Source of the DNA: Melanopsichium pennsylvanicum
Lineage: Eukaryota > Basidiomycota > Ustilaginomycetes > Ustilaginales
Direction: 5' to 3'
DNA length: 64,000 nucleotides
Assembly (NCBI GenBank): GCA_900208305.1
Contig: OAPG01000013.1
Span: 615,550-679,549, forward strand
This document shows, one piece after another, positions 1 through 10,637 of the stretch. The notes under the pieces were generated by a model, which did no database searches, was not told the DNA's origin, and saw only the letters and a list, made by a program, of their open reading frames with translations. Both the position numbers and the translations under genes were made by a program. Positions within the stretch are counted from its first letter, which is position 1, and every line of letters begins with the position of its first letter.

Positions 1-240
1 ACCAGCGTAAAAGCCTACACTGGCTTGATCGGAAGTAGCGCCAATAGAGAATACCATGTCATTGATAAAGGGGAAGATGATGGTAAAGTTGATCGGTTCG
101 GCTAATCTCATGGTGAGGAGGATAACGATCTTGCGTTTGGGTAAAGAACTTTGTTTGGTTGGTGTAGGAGAGGGTGAGGTGAGCAGAGGCTCTTGCTCGA
201 AATCATCAGCCCCGTTTGAGAGTGTCTGTTGTTGCGGCAT
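1..240 (-). CDS. MFS transporter, N-terminal part (runs off the window)
   Basis: The frame opens at an ATG (238-240) on the minus strand and stays open to the window edge, giving 80 residues. After about 40 polar residues comes a basic stretch and a first membrane segment with the signature RLAEPINFTIIFPFIND, followed by a GATSDQASVGFYAG loop. This is the start of fungal DHA1-type major facilitators of the ZIFL/YCR023C kind, with a cytosolic N-terminus leading into helix 1. The substrate cannot be read from this fragment. The rest of the gene lies to the left of the window. It is divergently arranged with SHQ1 across an 800 bp spacer. Confidence 0.75.
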   Translation of the reverse strand, partial: MPQQQTLSNGADDFEQEPLLTSPSPTPTKQSSLPKRKIVILLTMRLAEPINFTIIFPFINDMVFSIGATSDQASVGFYAG

Positions 241-1038
241 GGTTTATGATATCTGTACTGTCTATATCGCAAGTTTATGAAAAAGATTCCGTGATGGAGG
301 CGATGGTTAATGAGGTCGCAAAGGTATGTATATCTACGAAGGATATAAGACCATGCTAGGTCTTGTCGTGGAACCGGACCAGCTTTATCGAGATCCCAGC
401 CGCTAGGTTCGTGACTCAGAGTGGAGCTGCAATTGAATGAAAATTGGTGTATCTCTGCGACAATCGCTGAATCGACAAGAACAGCGCCCGAGCTTATTTC
501 GTGGTCAACATCAACCACCCAAATTGTCTCGAGTCAGGGGGGTTGGATGCCTCGTCGAAGAGGGGGGGAAATGGGGGAAGGGGGAAAAGGGAAATCGTGG
601 TGCAGCGGAGGTCTAGTTGCCGAAGACGGAGTTTGTGGTGTAATTCATAGTTGAACGTGTGGTTGCCGAGAGGTCGAAAGGCATGACTCGTCCTATTGTA
701 CTTGCAGATATATGATATGATATTGTTGGACAAGAGGATGAAATTCACCGAGCAGAGCAGATGTCGTCAGTCGCATGACTCCATGACTCGTGGTTTGCAA
801 AAGGCCGTTCGGCGTCGGCTATCCAATATCCGTGGAATAAAATTTGAGGCTGTCAAACAAAAATTAAGTTTGGACGGAACTCGGGCTAAATCGCTGAAAA
901 AAAAAAAAGATAAATTAGGGCTTCAAAAATTGGCAAAAAGCGAGGTTGGAAAATTTCACTCTCGATTCTCAGCCTTTGCTTCTTTCTCACTGTTGACGAT
1001 TATCATCAATACTCATCTCGACTTAGATCTATGCAGTT
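241..1038. other. Divergent intergenic region (MFS / SHQ1)
   Basis: No convincing gene is seen. The stretch holds both promoters of a divergent pair. An A-run (about 897-910) and a T/C-rich tract lie within 140 bp of the SHQ1 start. A purine-rich GGGGGGAAATGGGGG-like tract sits near 560-590. Short open frames here lack family signatures. Confidence 0.5.
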
Positions 1039-2406
1039 ATGGAAGGATTCAGCATCCCACACTATACCATCACACAGGACTCGGAGCATGTTTACATCAC
1101 CATCACCACCCACAATCCAACAGGCGTGCCTAACATCGCAGTGGAAGGACGTATTTTTGGGTTTCATCTCGAGCCCTACTATCTCCCTCTCGTCATACCA
1201 GACCAGGTGACACGGCCAGCATCGGATGCCGAGACAATACGGCAGGATGGTTCGAAGTTTCGCGTCACATTGAAAAAGATGAAATCGGGGAAGCAATTCT
1301 ATGGCCTGGATACACTGCAGCCACAGCTATTGCCGGAAGATGAGCTAAAGCAGGCGATCAAGGACGCCGAGGAGCAGAAAGGCTTGTTTCAACCGGCCGA
1401 GAGTGAGGATGAAGCGGCAAAATTGCTGCTGCAGCAAGCATTGAAGAGTCAAGGGCTGGTTACGGTCAATGACGATCACGGGGAGGCTGCCATCGACAAT
1501 GCGTCTGTTCAGCAAGGGAATGTGGCATTGCAAAGCGCTCAGGGGAGATCAAGCTTTGGATTCGGTTTCCGAGGAGGCTTCACAGGTGAATTGATTCCAG
1601 GTGGATGCGCGGACACAAAGCATGTGCTCGAAGTGTCGGATCCGGATGCAGTCGAGCCAGCACAGAGGGAACAGGCAGCATATAGGTACGAAGAGCAGAG
1701 GTGGGATGAGGGTGTTTACATGGACAACTATTTGGATGTTGATGGCGAGCTGGCACAAGCTCTTGCTTTCAAACCTACCATTCCAGCTGCTACATTATCG
1801 ACGAATGCAGAGCCATCGACCGAGACTAATCTCGACATTGAGGCCATGACTCTGATTGTGCAGCTGTTATTTGCTCTGAGCTACGACGAGAGAACCAACC
1901 AAGGCGAACCAACGGTCGAGTCCGGATGGACGATCGCTAAGCTCTGCCGTTGTTTGGCTGCATGTGTACCTGCAAAAACCACAAATTCATCGATTAGATC
2001 CCTGGAGGCGGCAGTGGCATGGACACTTGTTGGATGCGTGCGCCGCGCGTTGACAGTACCTCTGTATCGACACTGGGAGCTGAGCGTAGCTTGCATGCAC
2101 GATACGCTTGAACGAATTCAAGCAGGCTCGGCACACATTATCAACAGTCTAGAACAGGTAGCGGCGAGGCTGAAGCAAGGTCAAGATCCGATTCTGTGTC
2201 GTCTTTGCCAAGTCTGGCTGGAGCCGTTGCTTGCCCAGCCACTAGACCAAGCACAGCTGAATCAGCTCGACACTGTCATCTCGAATGTCATGCGAAAGGG
2301 AGATGCGGTTACAAAGCACACGGTTGGTGGGGAAAATTGGGATCTAGAGGTGCTGGAACAGGCGGCCAAGCAGGCATACGAGGATGGCGAGGGTGGATTT
2401 GTGTGA
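1039..2406 (+). CDS. SHQ1: SHQ1, H/ACA snoRNP assembly chaperone
   Basis: An intronless 455-residue protein. Residues about 5-95 form a CS (p23/Hsp20-like) domain with the Shq1 pattern: HYTITQDSEHVYITI, then the PYYLPLVIP strand. Residues about 215-430 match the all-helical SHQ1-specific domain, including the YRYEEQRWDEGVYMDNYLDVDGE-type entry. The known role of the family is to bind the pseudouridine synthase Cbf5/dyskerin, mimicking RNA, and hold it until H/ACA snoRNP assembly in the nucleus. Length agrees with fungal Shq1 (about 450-510). The middle, residues 100-210, is low-complexity and acidic, as is common in this family. The first ATG after the T/C-rich leader is taken as the start. 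Confidence 0.88.
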   Translation: MEGFSIPHYTITQDSEHVYITITTHNPTGVPNIAVEGRIFGFHLEPYYLPLVIPDQVTRPASDAETIRQDGSKFRVTLKKMKSGKQFYGLDTLQPQLLPEDELKQAIKDAEEQKGLFQPAESEDEAAKLLLQQALKSQGLVTVNDDHGEAAIDNASVQQGNVALQSAQGRSSFGFGFRGGFTGELIPGGCADTKHVLEVSDPDAVEPAQREQAAYRYEEQRWDEGVYMDNYLDVDGELAQALAFKPTIPAATLSTNAEPSTETNLDIEAMTLIVQLLFALSYDERTNQGEPTVESGWTIAKLCRCLAACVPAKTTNSSIRSLEAAVAWTLVGCVRRALTVPLYRHWELSVACMHDTLERIQAGSAHIINSLEQVAARLKQGQDPILCRLCQVWLEPLLAQPLDQAQLNQLDTVISNVMRKGDAVTKHTVGGENWDLEVLEQAAKQAYEDGEGGFV

Positions 2407-3083
2407 AACACGTGGCGCGAGCTCCATCACATTCGTCTTGTCTCACAGCTATTATCACAACTTGATCAGTTCCTACACACAAACACAAACTTACGCACAC
2501 TTTCTATCTCTGACTGTTGACTGTTGACTGGTGTCTAGTGTCTAGTGTCTGCTATCTTGTGCGACTTGGCCAGTGCGAAATGGAGAAAAAAAAAAACAAG
2601 AACAAAAACAAAAACAAAAAGGGTCCAAAAGAGAGGGGACAGGCACAGACACGCCTCGCTTGAATCGAGAAGAAAATGAATAATTTACTGTAAATAAAGC
2701 GTATACAGTATGTGTGTGTATTAACCTCATCAACGCGACGCGTCCTAATTTTGGTTGTTAGTGCAACAACACACCTTTGACAGACGGACAGACCGTATCG
2801 AAATAATGCATACCGTATTTGTGGATTGTGGGGCAATCTTGTACCCTGTCGATCCCTCTTTCATCCTCATCTTCAACATTAATTTACACCATCCTGCATC
2901 AAATAGCATAGACTTCCACACATCAACAAAGCATCATACCATCCTATACTCACGTTCGTACAACATTACAAATCCACAAAAAAGAAAAAGAAAGAACCAA
3001 AACAAAGCATCAAGCATTCTCCTTTTCACATCCATCTGGTCGCACCGACGACTAGCAGCTCAAAAAGCTCGACCTTTGTCACC
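2407..3083. other. Intergenic region with a (CAAAAA)n run
   Basis: No gene is seen. It contains SHQ1's 3' flank, a short GTGTCTA repeat near 2530-2550, and an imperfect CAAAAA/GAACAAAAA microsatellite at about 2583-2622. The DNMT5 leader has many A-rich and C/T-rich patches. The CACCATGG start context of DNMT5 ends the region. Confidence 0.5.
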
Positions 3084-6000
3084 ATGGTACCATGTCCTAC
3101 TCCCAAGCCTAACACATCCAAAAACGCTGCAGAAACTCCTAATCAAGGCAAGCTCACCTCCTTCTTCACAAGATCAGCTGCAGCCGCCGCCTCTTCGCCT
3201 TCCTATTCATCCAATGACTTGGCCTCGTCGCAAGCTTCACCTTCTGCATCCAGACTTACCAGATCCTCGCCTGTCAAGCAGTCACCTGTAAAGAAGGAGA
3301 CACTCGCTCGAGCCATCCAAGTCATTTCCGACTTGGAGTCTGAATCCGACTCTGACTCTGACAACGGTTTTTTCAGAGGAGGACCTAGTCATCGTCGCAA
3401 GGCCATGTCCGATAGCGACGATGATTTCAGACCTGAAAAGCACGCCGATATTGAAGATGATGAGCACGATCTCGACCTCGACCTTGACCACGACCTCGAC
3501 CTCGACCTCGATCACGACCATCATGATGATGACGGTGATCTAAGCTCAGAACACAAGCTCCAAGACGACGCAGACCATACCGATTCGTCCCGTCAGCACA
3601 ATATTGAGGATCGTTCTGCCACCCCATCCACAAGCATGCCAGAGACCCCAGCAGACTCTGATTCTTCAAAATTTGGCTACTTTTTCGGTTCGGAACCCAT
3701 CGTCGTGCTAGGCGACAAAAAGACCCCTCTAGCACCCATCTCCAACCTGCTTCGTTCTTCTTCGCAACGTTCCCTCCGCTCAGCTGGTCCCCCCTCAGCT
3801 GCGCCTAAAAAGTTGTTCCCCCTCTTCAAAAGCCCGCCTGCCAAGTCGAAACCATCCCGAGCGGCTCTCCAAGACGAGCATGACTTCCTCGATGATGACG
3901 ACGATAACCATGAAAGCTCACGTAAAAAGCGCTCAGCAGCAGCCAAAAATCGTGCCGGCGCATCTCTTCCCTCCTTCTCCAGCGGAAAAGGCTGGAAGTC
4001 CAAGTTTGCACAGCAGCGTCCCTTCCGCAAGATGTCTTTCGTCCCTTCTCCTGCAGAGATCGCCGACATGCGCACCAAGGTCAAGGAAAAGGCGGAGGCC
4101 AATCTATACCCACCTATCCATCATCTCGCCGACATCTTTGGCGACATGATCGACCGTGCACCAGCTATCCTTGAACTCGCCCAGACGCTCAAGGATCGTC
4201 CGTTGCGTGTCGCTACCATGTGCTCTGGAACCGAATCGCCCTTGCTCGCTTTGGAGCTTATGTGCAGAGCCATCCACGAAAAGCACGGCGTCAGGATCAT
4301 TGTCGACCATGTCTTCTCCTGTGAGATCGAGCCTTTCAAGCAGGCATACATCGAACGCAACTTCTCGCCTCCCATCCTGTTCAGAGACGTCACCGAGCTA
4401 GGCGGCACCACAGCTCACACTGCGTATGGTGCGCTGGTCGATGTGCCAGGCGATGTGGATATCCTCATCGCAGGAACGAGTTGCGTCGACTACTCGCATC
4501 TCAACAACAGCAAAAAGGGTCTCAACGATGGTGGTGAGAGTGGACGCACTTTTAGAGGCATGCTCGAGTGGCTCATGCGTCACAAGCCTACACTCGTCAT
4601 TCTCGAAAATGTCAAGAATGCTCCCTGGGTGAGTGTCGCCGAAACTATCGTCGCCGAGGCCGGCTACGATGTTGGGTTCAGTAACACCTTTGATACCAAG
4701 AACTATTACATTCCTCACACACGTCAACGAGGTTACCTGCTTGCGTGCAGGAACAACAAGAACTCTCTTCCGCAGAATTGGGAACTCATCACCAACCTCC
4801 TCATGCGTCCCGCATCTAGCCCCCTCGATGCGTTCCTCTTGCCAACCGACGATCCCCGTATCCAACGCGTCCGTCGCCAATTCGCACATGGTCAAGGTCT
4901 CAGCAAAGGTCGTTCCACCATTGACTGGTCCAAATGTCAATCTCGACACGAACGTGCACGTGACGAGGAGGAACTTGGCAAGACGCGCCCGCTCACCGCT
5001 TGGGAAGAGGGCGGTACGTGCAAAATGTCGCACGACGGCTGGAACGAGTGGGCTGTGCGTCAACCTGAACGTGTCACCGATCTGCTCGACATCACCACCC
5101 TTCGTTTTGCTGCGCTGGGTCAAGACCCGATCTACAAGTCCAAGATCTGGGAGCTTTCGCAAAATGTCGATCGTAACGTCGCTGCTTCCAGACCTGGAAT
5201 TGCTCCCTGTCTCACACCATCTGGCATTCCATTCCTCACATCGAGGGGGGGTCCTTTGATTGGATTGGAGGCGCTCTCTTTGCAGGGTTTGCCATTGGAC
5301 GAGCTGCTGCTGACCAGGGAGACGGATGATCAGTTGCAGGATCTGGCGGGTAACGCCATGAGCTCTACCGTCGTTGGCGCCTGTGTGCTCGCAGCCTTGC
5401 TTGTCGGTATGGACGATCTCAAACAGGACGGAGAGAAGAGAAAGGCAGCCAAGCTCTCGGCCGAGGTCAAGAAAGAGACCGAGCTCAAGAGCACCAGCCA
5501 GGTCGTCGACAAGATCGTCGTTGACGAGCACAAAAGCGCGATCGCTCACGATGAGCTTCTCGCCGCTCAGCCGCTGGATCTCACCTCGAGCAAGCGCGTT
5601 TCGATGCCAAACCTGCTCGCTGCCGCAGTCAACAGTGCCCAGCTGTGCAATTGCGAAGGCCGTAGCCGTGTCGTCGACGTTCCTGTCCACCGCTGTGCCG
5701 AGTGCGATCACACGGCGTGTGAAACCTGCAAAGGTCGACCTATCCACAGGTTCATCCCGGATACTCTCACTCGCTCTAAGCCAGATGACTTTGCTCCGCT
5801 GCTCAAAAAGGCTCTTCCCATGCGTCTCGAAGCGACAGGTTTGACGAACCAACTCATTTCACAGCTCATGAAGGATCTTGCTTTTGCCAGCGATTCTGTG
5901 GCCAAGCGATGGAGCAAGCGCGTGGTCGAGGTGCTTGAGAGTGCCGAGTTCCGTTTCCAGTCCTTGCTCCGACAAAAGATCTGGCAAGCTCAGTTTGCTG

Positions 6001-9000
6001 CACCGGGTGCACGCCTGGATCTTGTCCTCGATCCCATCGAACCGCACTGGCGTATTCTCGTCGATCCTGCCGTCGATGAACCGGCTGGAAGCCCGTTGCG
6101 AAAGTTGCTCATCCAGCCCGTTGCGCGCATGCCTCTCGATCCCAGGGCTGCAGAAGTGGATCTTCTTCACGGCAAATGGGAGCTCTGCCTCCCCACCACC
6201 GAGATCGTCACGGTCACAGTCAAGAGCACGGGTCCGCAGGTACAGACGTGGCAAAGCGCCATGGGTCTTGGTGGCAAGTTTGTTGACAAGTTGCGATACT
6301 CTGAAATGCACGTTAGCGTTCCAGACCAAGTCAAGAACCTGTTGGATGCCGAGATCGATGGTGCCTACGATCTGCTCGAGCAGTGCGGTACTGCTTGTGG
6401 TGCCTTGCACGTCAAGAGGGGTGATCGGGATACACCGAACAGAAGAAAGTTGTTCCTGTTCATCGATACGGATCGCTTCAAGGACCAGTCTGCCGACAGG
6501 TTTGTGTTTTCTGCCGACACTTCCAGGTGGCCCTACCCTCTCGAGAGAGTTTCTGTAGCTCAGCTGGAGCCTGGGTGGCGACCGACGCTCGCAGAGTTCG
6601 ATAAAGACCAAGTGGAGGAGAAGGTCAAGATGACCATCTCGGGCACTTGGAGCAAGGTGGAAGCCTTCGCTGTGCGTGCTGGTACTGGGTTGGATGGCAA
6701 GATGGCGATCCCGCAGCAGACGTACGATTTGGATCTTGGTCAAGAGGATTGCACTTCTTCTGTAGCAGTGCTGACGTGCGAAGCGCCGGTGTTGGGACGT
6801 GGCATGGACCGTATCTGGCCAGCAGATGGAGTTTGGGGCCAAGTGGATCTGCTTCACAAGACCAACACCACCTTTGGTCACCTGTCTTGGCTCGTCGAAC
6901 GTCTACCAGACATTGAGGCTCTCGACGCTTGGATGCCCGCCAAACACGATCTCTTTGACTGCGCTACCGCCAACTGCGCCCGCTGTGCACCCTCCGAACC
7001 CGACATCCAGTGGTTGACCATCCCAGGCAAACCAGTCATTCCAGTGGAGAACACGATGCAGGCAGGTCCGTACGAGCAGGCACTCAAGAACCGTCCTTCG
7101 CCGTTTGTGGTTCAGCTGCGTCTCAAGCATGATGTGGCCCAAGTGCGATTCGGTGTCAACGCCGCTTCGTTGATGCATCGTGCTGTGTCGCGCTTGCCCT
7201 CATCCAAGAATGCGGGTGGTGTGGAACTCTCGTGGCGCTTGACAAAGCTCGACCGTTCGATCGACATGTTCCGTCTGCCTCGCTACACTCTTTGCAGCAA
7301 CAGGCAGGACGTCGAAGCACCCACTCCGGAGCTTTTTGCATTGCAATTGCGACGAGAACAGAAACGTTCGCTCACGTGGATGCTACAGCAGGAGCAAGCC
7401 AATGTACAGCCGTTTCACGAGGAGGAGATCTCGGAAGGTCTTCTCGATCCTCTTGGTTGGCGTGCAGAGGGTCGAGCCGTTCGTCCTGTGACGGTTCGAG
7501 GTGGTGTGCTGGCTGACGCTGTCGGTTACGGTAAGACATGCATCTCGCTCGCTCTGATTGCGTCTTCTCCGCACCGAAAAGAGCTCCCCGCGCTTCCCGC
7601 CGGTGAAGATGGCACCTACATTCCCACCAAGGCCACGCTCATCATCGTACCTGGCCACCTGTGCAAACAGTGGGAGAAGGAAGTACGCAAGTTCTGCGGC
7701 AAGAAACTCAGCGTACGTGTCGTCACGTCCAAAACCGAACTCAACCGCCTCACGGTGCGCGAGGTGCTCAACTGCGATATCCTCATCATGTCCGTGACCG
7801 TTTATAGGAGCGATGCGTACTGGGAGACGCTTGCTTCCATCGCAGCGAGCAACCCTTTGCCGAACAAGGCGGGTCGATTCTTCAACGCTGCACTCAAAAA
7901 GAGTCTGGAAGCGTTGAAGAACAGGGTCAAGGAGTTGACGGGTGAAAGCGGTGTCAAGCAGCTGCTTCGTTCGATTAAGCACAAGGTGGATTTCGACGAC
8001 TCGCACCTGACTACGCACAAGGCTCGCTCGAGGTTGAAAGGTAAGGCGTATGCCGATGCCGCTGCTGCCAAGGGTGACAACGACGATGATGATGACAGTG
8101 ATCAAGACGAAAAGGAGCTCGCAGCAGCCGCTAAGAAAGGAACCAAATACAAGGCTCTTCCTAAAGAACTCCAATCTTCCAATAAAAAGGATCCCGATCC
8201 GTGGTCTCTCTCGTCCTCCTTGGTGCAGCGGGATTGGCACAACATGACGTGCCCCCCGTTGGAAATGTTCATGTGGAACCGAGTGATTGTCGATGAATTT
8301 CACTATATTGGCGAAACAATGGATCGCACACTCGCTGGTGTCATTTCGCTCCAAGCCCGTTCGAAATGGATCCTTTCGGGTACACCACCTACTGCCGATT
8401 TTGCCGATGTCAAAAGCATCGCAGTATTCCTCAACGTCCATCTGGGTGTGGATGACGATGCAGACACCACTAAAGATTCGGTACGTAAGGCGAGGGAGAA
8501 GATGCGAACCGCGGCTGAAAAGTTCAACAACTTCCGCGAGATGCATTCGCCAGCTTGGCACCATCGAAGGCAACAAGTCGCGCAACGTTTCCTGGATCGA
8601 TTTGTCAGGAGCAACGAGCCAGAGATTGGAGAGTTACCGAGTCAACAGTTGATCAAACCGATTCGTTTGCCAGCGGCCGAGAGTGCGCTGTACTTGGAAC
8701 TAGCTCATGCGATTGAAAATTTGGACTTGAGGCATCATAGGAAAGTGTTCAAGGCAAGACCCAAGGTTAAGGCAGCCACAGCAAAGATGGTGGCAGCCAA
8801 GGAGATTATCGATGATGATGACGACTCTGATTCCGATTCGGGTAAGAAGAAAGCCAAGAAGACGGGCAAGGAGGTGAAGCTGAAAGAAGGCGATCCAAAG
8901 TTGGAAATGTCTCATCGAGATCAACGACTGATTGATACACTCGGTTCTTCCGCCTCGCCCGAAGAAGCGTTGCTCAAACGAGCTTCTGTGTACGATGACT

Positions 9001-10637
9001 TTGCCGGAGTTGACTTGGACGCTATGCAAGGAGTGAACAATGCCATCAAAGCATGCGAGTACATTGTTCGTGAACGTCGCAAACAGCTCGTCGACTGTCG
9101 TCAACAGCTCGAACGAGAATTGCCCATCGCTCTCGAACAGCACTTTTTGGTTCTTCACCACTTTGGATACCGTGATGAAAATCGACAGGCATTTGCTGAT
9201 TACGTTCGTAATGCGCACAATGCGGCGTGGGGAGACAAAGAGTCCAAGAAGATGGTTCGCGAAATCCTCGATGCCGCCAACTGTACCATGGCTTCAGTGA
9301 CTCGTTCGGCGGCCAAGGCGCATTTCTCGAAACCGGGTGTGCTCCAAACTGCGCTCAAACGTAGGGCAAAGCAACGCGCTGCTTTGGAGAAAGGTAATGC
9401 AGGAGGAGCGGGGGTCGATGATGAAGCGGGTGAGAAGGGTAAAGTTGACTCTAAGGCTGCAGCTTGGGCGGAGGAGTATCACCTTCGCGCGCTCGTCCAT
9501 CAACTCACACGTCTTAGAAACGAATTGGTGGGACGAGTCAACGCTCTTCGCTTCTTCACCATGATCCGAGATTGTCAACGTGCGCATCTCGAAGGTGTAC
9601 ACGTCCAAGTGGTTTGTCCCGCCACCAAGTGCAAGCACGGTGCAAAAACTTTAGCGCTGAGTGAGGTCAGTATTAGTTCCACATGCGGACATAGTGGATG
9701 CAGGGAATGCGTTTTGAAGGAAGCGTACATTGGTAAATGTCCCACCGAAGGTTGTGCCGCATTGGCGAAACCGACGAGCATTGTTCAAGCCTCTTCGCTC
9801 GGTGCTGAAGATGATGGGAAAGCCACCCGGTATGGAACCAAACTCGCTCTTCTCTGCGCTCTGCTTGGAAAAATTCCAAACACCGAAAGGGCGCTGGTGT
9901 TTTGTCAGTTCGAGACACTCACAGCTACCGTTTCCGAAGCGCTTTCCGCCTACGGAATTTCATACGTTCAATTAACCGGAACAGCAAAGAGGAGATCCGA
10001 ATTGCTCGAAGCGTATCAAGAAGAATCGGGTGCACGTGTACTTTTGTTAAACGTCGAAGACGAAAGTGCCGCCGGTTCCAATTTGACGGTTGCCAACCAC
10101 GTCATCTTTGTAGGACCTCTGTTGAAACAAGAACAACAACAGTACGAAGCAACCATGACGCAAGCCATCGGAAGATGTGTTCGTTACGGTCAATTGAAAA
10201 AAGTGTTTGTATGGAGGTTGATAAGCATGCAAACCATTGATCAAGAGGTGTTGGAGAAGAGGGAAAAGTTGAAAATTGTCTCCACTACCAATGTGGAGGA
10301 TGCCAAAGTTGAAACAAGTAGTGCTAGTGTGGATAAGGGTGAAGAGGTTGTTGATGCCAATGGAGAAATGATCAAGTCAAATTTGATTGTAGAGGAGTTG
10401 GAGAAGGAGTTTACCAAGGCAATAGGAGGTCTGTTGGTTTTGCAAGATGTTACAATGCTCAAGAGGAAATGGGGAGGGGAAGAGGAAGGGGCAAAGGGCA
10501 AGAGCAAGAGCAAGAGCAAGAGGCAGGTTGCGAACAAGAAGAAGAGCAGACATAGTGCTGCTGATAGCAATGACAAAGATGAAGAGGAGGTAGCAGAAAT
10601 GAGTGTAGATGAAGAGCACAACAGCAATGACATATAG
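3084..10637 (+). CDS. DNMT5: DNMT5-type cytosine-5 DNA methyltransferase with RING and SNF2 ATPase
   Basis: A single uninterrupted frame of 2517 residues. The N-terminal 370 residues are low-complexity, with a canonical PCNA-binding motif QGKLTSFF at 21-28 and an Asp/Leu-Asp/His tract near 125-155; I see no chromodomain. The C5-methyltransferase follows. Motif I is MCSGTES (about 379-385). The catalytic Cys is C467 in GTSCVDYS, the DNMT5 replacement for the usual PCQ loop. ENV is at 508-510, a QRGYL element follows, and motif X is AGNAMSS. A Cys-rich segment lies near 855-886. The SNF2 half has Walker A GYGKT (K1484), DEFH at 1737-1740, a RING-like Cys/His cluster near 2178-2225, then the helicase C lobe with an IGRCVRYGQ motif VI. 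Characterised DNMT5 uses ATP to maintain CpG methylation on hemimethylated DNA. The last ~150 codons are strikingly CpG-poor. Confidence 0.93.
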   Translation: MVPCPTPKPNTSKNAAETPNQGKLTSFFTRSAAAAASSPSYSSNDLASSQASPSASRLTRSSPVKQSPVKKETLARAIQVISDLESESDSDSDNGFFRGGPSHRRKAMSDSDDDFRPEKHADIEDDEHDLDLDLDHDLDLDLDHDHHDDDGDLSSEHKLQDDADHTDSSRQHNIEDRSATPSTSMPETPADSDSSKFGYFFGSEPIVVLGDKKTPLAPISNLLRSSSQRSLRSAGPPSAAPKKLFPLFKSPPAKSKPSRAALQDEHDFLDDDDDNHESSRKKRSAAAKNRAGASLPSFSSGKGWKSKFAQQRPFRKMSFVPSPAEIADMRTKVKEKAEANLYPPIHHLADIFGDMIDRAPAILELAQTLKDRPLRVATMCSGTESPLLALELMCRAIHEKHGVRIIVDHVFSCEIEPFKQAYIERNFSPPILFRDVTELGGTTAHTAYGALVDVPGDVDILIAGTSCVDYSHLNNSKKGLNDGGESGRTFRGMLEWLMRHKPTLVILENVKNAPWVSVAETIVAEAGYDVGFSNTFDTKNYYIPHTRQRGYLLACRNNKNSLPQNWELITNLLMRPASSPLDAFLLPTDDPRIQRVRRQFAHGQGLSKGRSTIDWSKCQSRHERARDEEELGKTRPLTAWEEGGTCKMSHDGWNEWAVRQPERVTDLLDITTLRFAALGQDPIYKSKIWELSQNVDRNVAASRPGIAPCLTPSGIPFLTSRGGPLIGLEALSLQGLPLDELLLTRETDDQLQDLAGNAMSSTVVGACVLAALLVGMDDLKQDGEKRKAAKLSAEVKKETELKSTSQVVDKIVVDEHKSAIAHDELLAAQPLDLTSSKRVSMPNLLAAAVNSAQLCNCEGRSRVVDVPVHRCAECDHTACETCKGRPIHRFIPDTLTRSKPDDFAPLLKKALPMRLEATGLTNQLISQLMKDLAFASDSVAKRWSKRVVEVLESAEFRFQSLLRQKIWQAQFAAPGARLDLVLDPIEPHWRILVDPAVDEPAGSPLRKLLIQPVARMPLDPRAAEVDLLHGKWELCLPTTEIVTVTVKSTGPQVQTWQSAMGLGGKFVDKLRYSEMHVSVPDQVKNLLDAEIDGAYDLLEQCGTACGALHVKRGDRDTPNRRKLFLFIDTDRFKDQSADRFVFSADTSRWPYPLERVSVAQLEPGWRPTLAEFDKDQVEEKVKMTISGTWSKVEAFAVRAGTGLDGKMAIPQQTYDLDLGQEDCTSSVAVLTCEAPVLGRGMDRIWPADGVWGQVDLLHKTNTTFGHLSWLVERLPDIEALDAWMPAKHDLFDCATANCARCAPSEPDIQWLTIPGKPVIPVENTMQAGPYEQALKNRPSPFVVQLRLKHDVAQVRFGVNAASLMHRAVSRLPSSKNAGGVELSWRLTKLDRSIDMFRLPRYTLCSNRQDVEAPTPELFALQLRREQKRSLTWMLQQEQANVQPFHEEEISEGLLDPLGWRAEGRAVRPVTVRGGVLADAVGYGKTCISLALIASSPHRKELPALPAGEDGTYIPTKATLIIVPGHLCKQWEKEVRKFCGKKLSVRVVTSKTELNRLTVREVLNCDILIMSVTVYRSDAYWETLASIAASNPLPNKAGRFFNAALKKSLEALKNRVKELTGESGVKQLLRSIKHKVDFDDSHLTTHKARSRLKGKAYADAAAAKGDNDDDDDSDQDEKELAAAAKKGTKYKALPKELQSSNKKDPDPWSLSSSLVQRDWHNMTCPPLEMFMWNRVIVDEFHYIGETMDRTLAGVISLQARSKWILSGTPPTADFADVKSIAVFLNVHLGVDDDADTTKDSVRKAREKMRTAAEKFNNFREMHSPAWHHRRQQVAQRFLDRFVRSNEPEIGELPSQQLIKPIRLPAAESALYLELAHAIENLDLRHHRKVFKARPKVKAATAKMVAAKEIIDDDDDSDSDSGKKKAKKTGKEVKLKEGDPKLEMSHRDQRLIDTLGSSASPEEALLKRASVYDDFAGVDLDAMQGVNNAIKACEYIVRERRKQLVDCRQQLERELPIALEQHFLVLHHFGYRDENRQAFADYVRNAHNAAWGDKESKKMVREILDAANCTMASVTRSAAKAHFSKPGVLQTALKRRAKQRAALEKGNAGGAGVDDEAGEKGKVDSKAAAWAEEYHLRALVHQLTRLRNELVGRVNALRFFTMIRDCQRAHLEGVHVQVVCPATKCKHGAKTLALSEVSISSTCGHSGCRECVLKEAYIGKCPTEGCAALAKPTSIVQASSLGAEDDGKATRYGTKLALLCALLGKIPNTERALVFCQFETLTATVSEALSAYGISYVQLTGTAKRRSELLEAYQEESGARVLLLNVEDESAAGSNLTVANHVIFVGPLLKQEQQQYEATMTQAIGRCVRYGQLKKVFVWRLISMQTIDQEVLEKREKLKIVSTTNVEDAKVETSSASVDKGEEVVDANGEMIKSNLIVEELEKEFTKAIGGLLVLQDVTMLKRKWGGEEEGAKGKSKSKSKRQVANKKKSRHSAADSNDKDEEEVAEMSVDEEHNSNDI

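Noticed and set aside
4398..5852. 484-residue minus-strand frame opposite the DNMT5 methyltransferase domain
   Set aside because: Lies entirely over the catalytic motifs of the true gene; composition is complementary to it.
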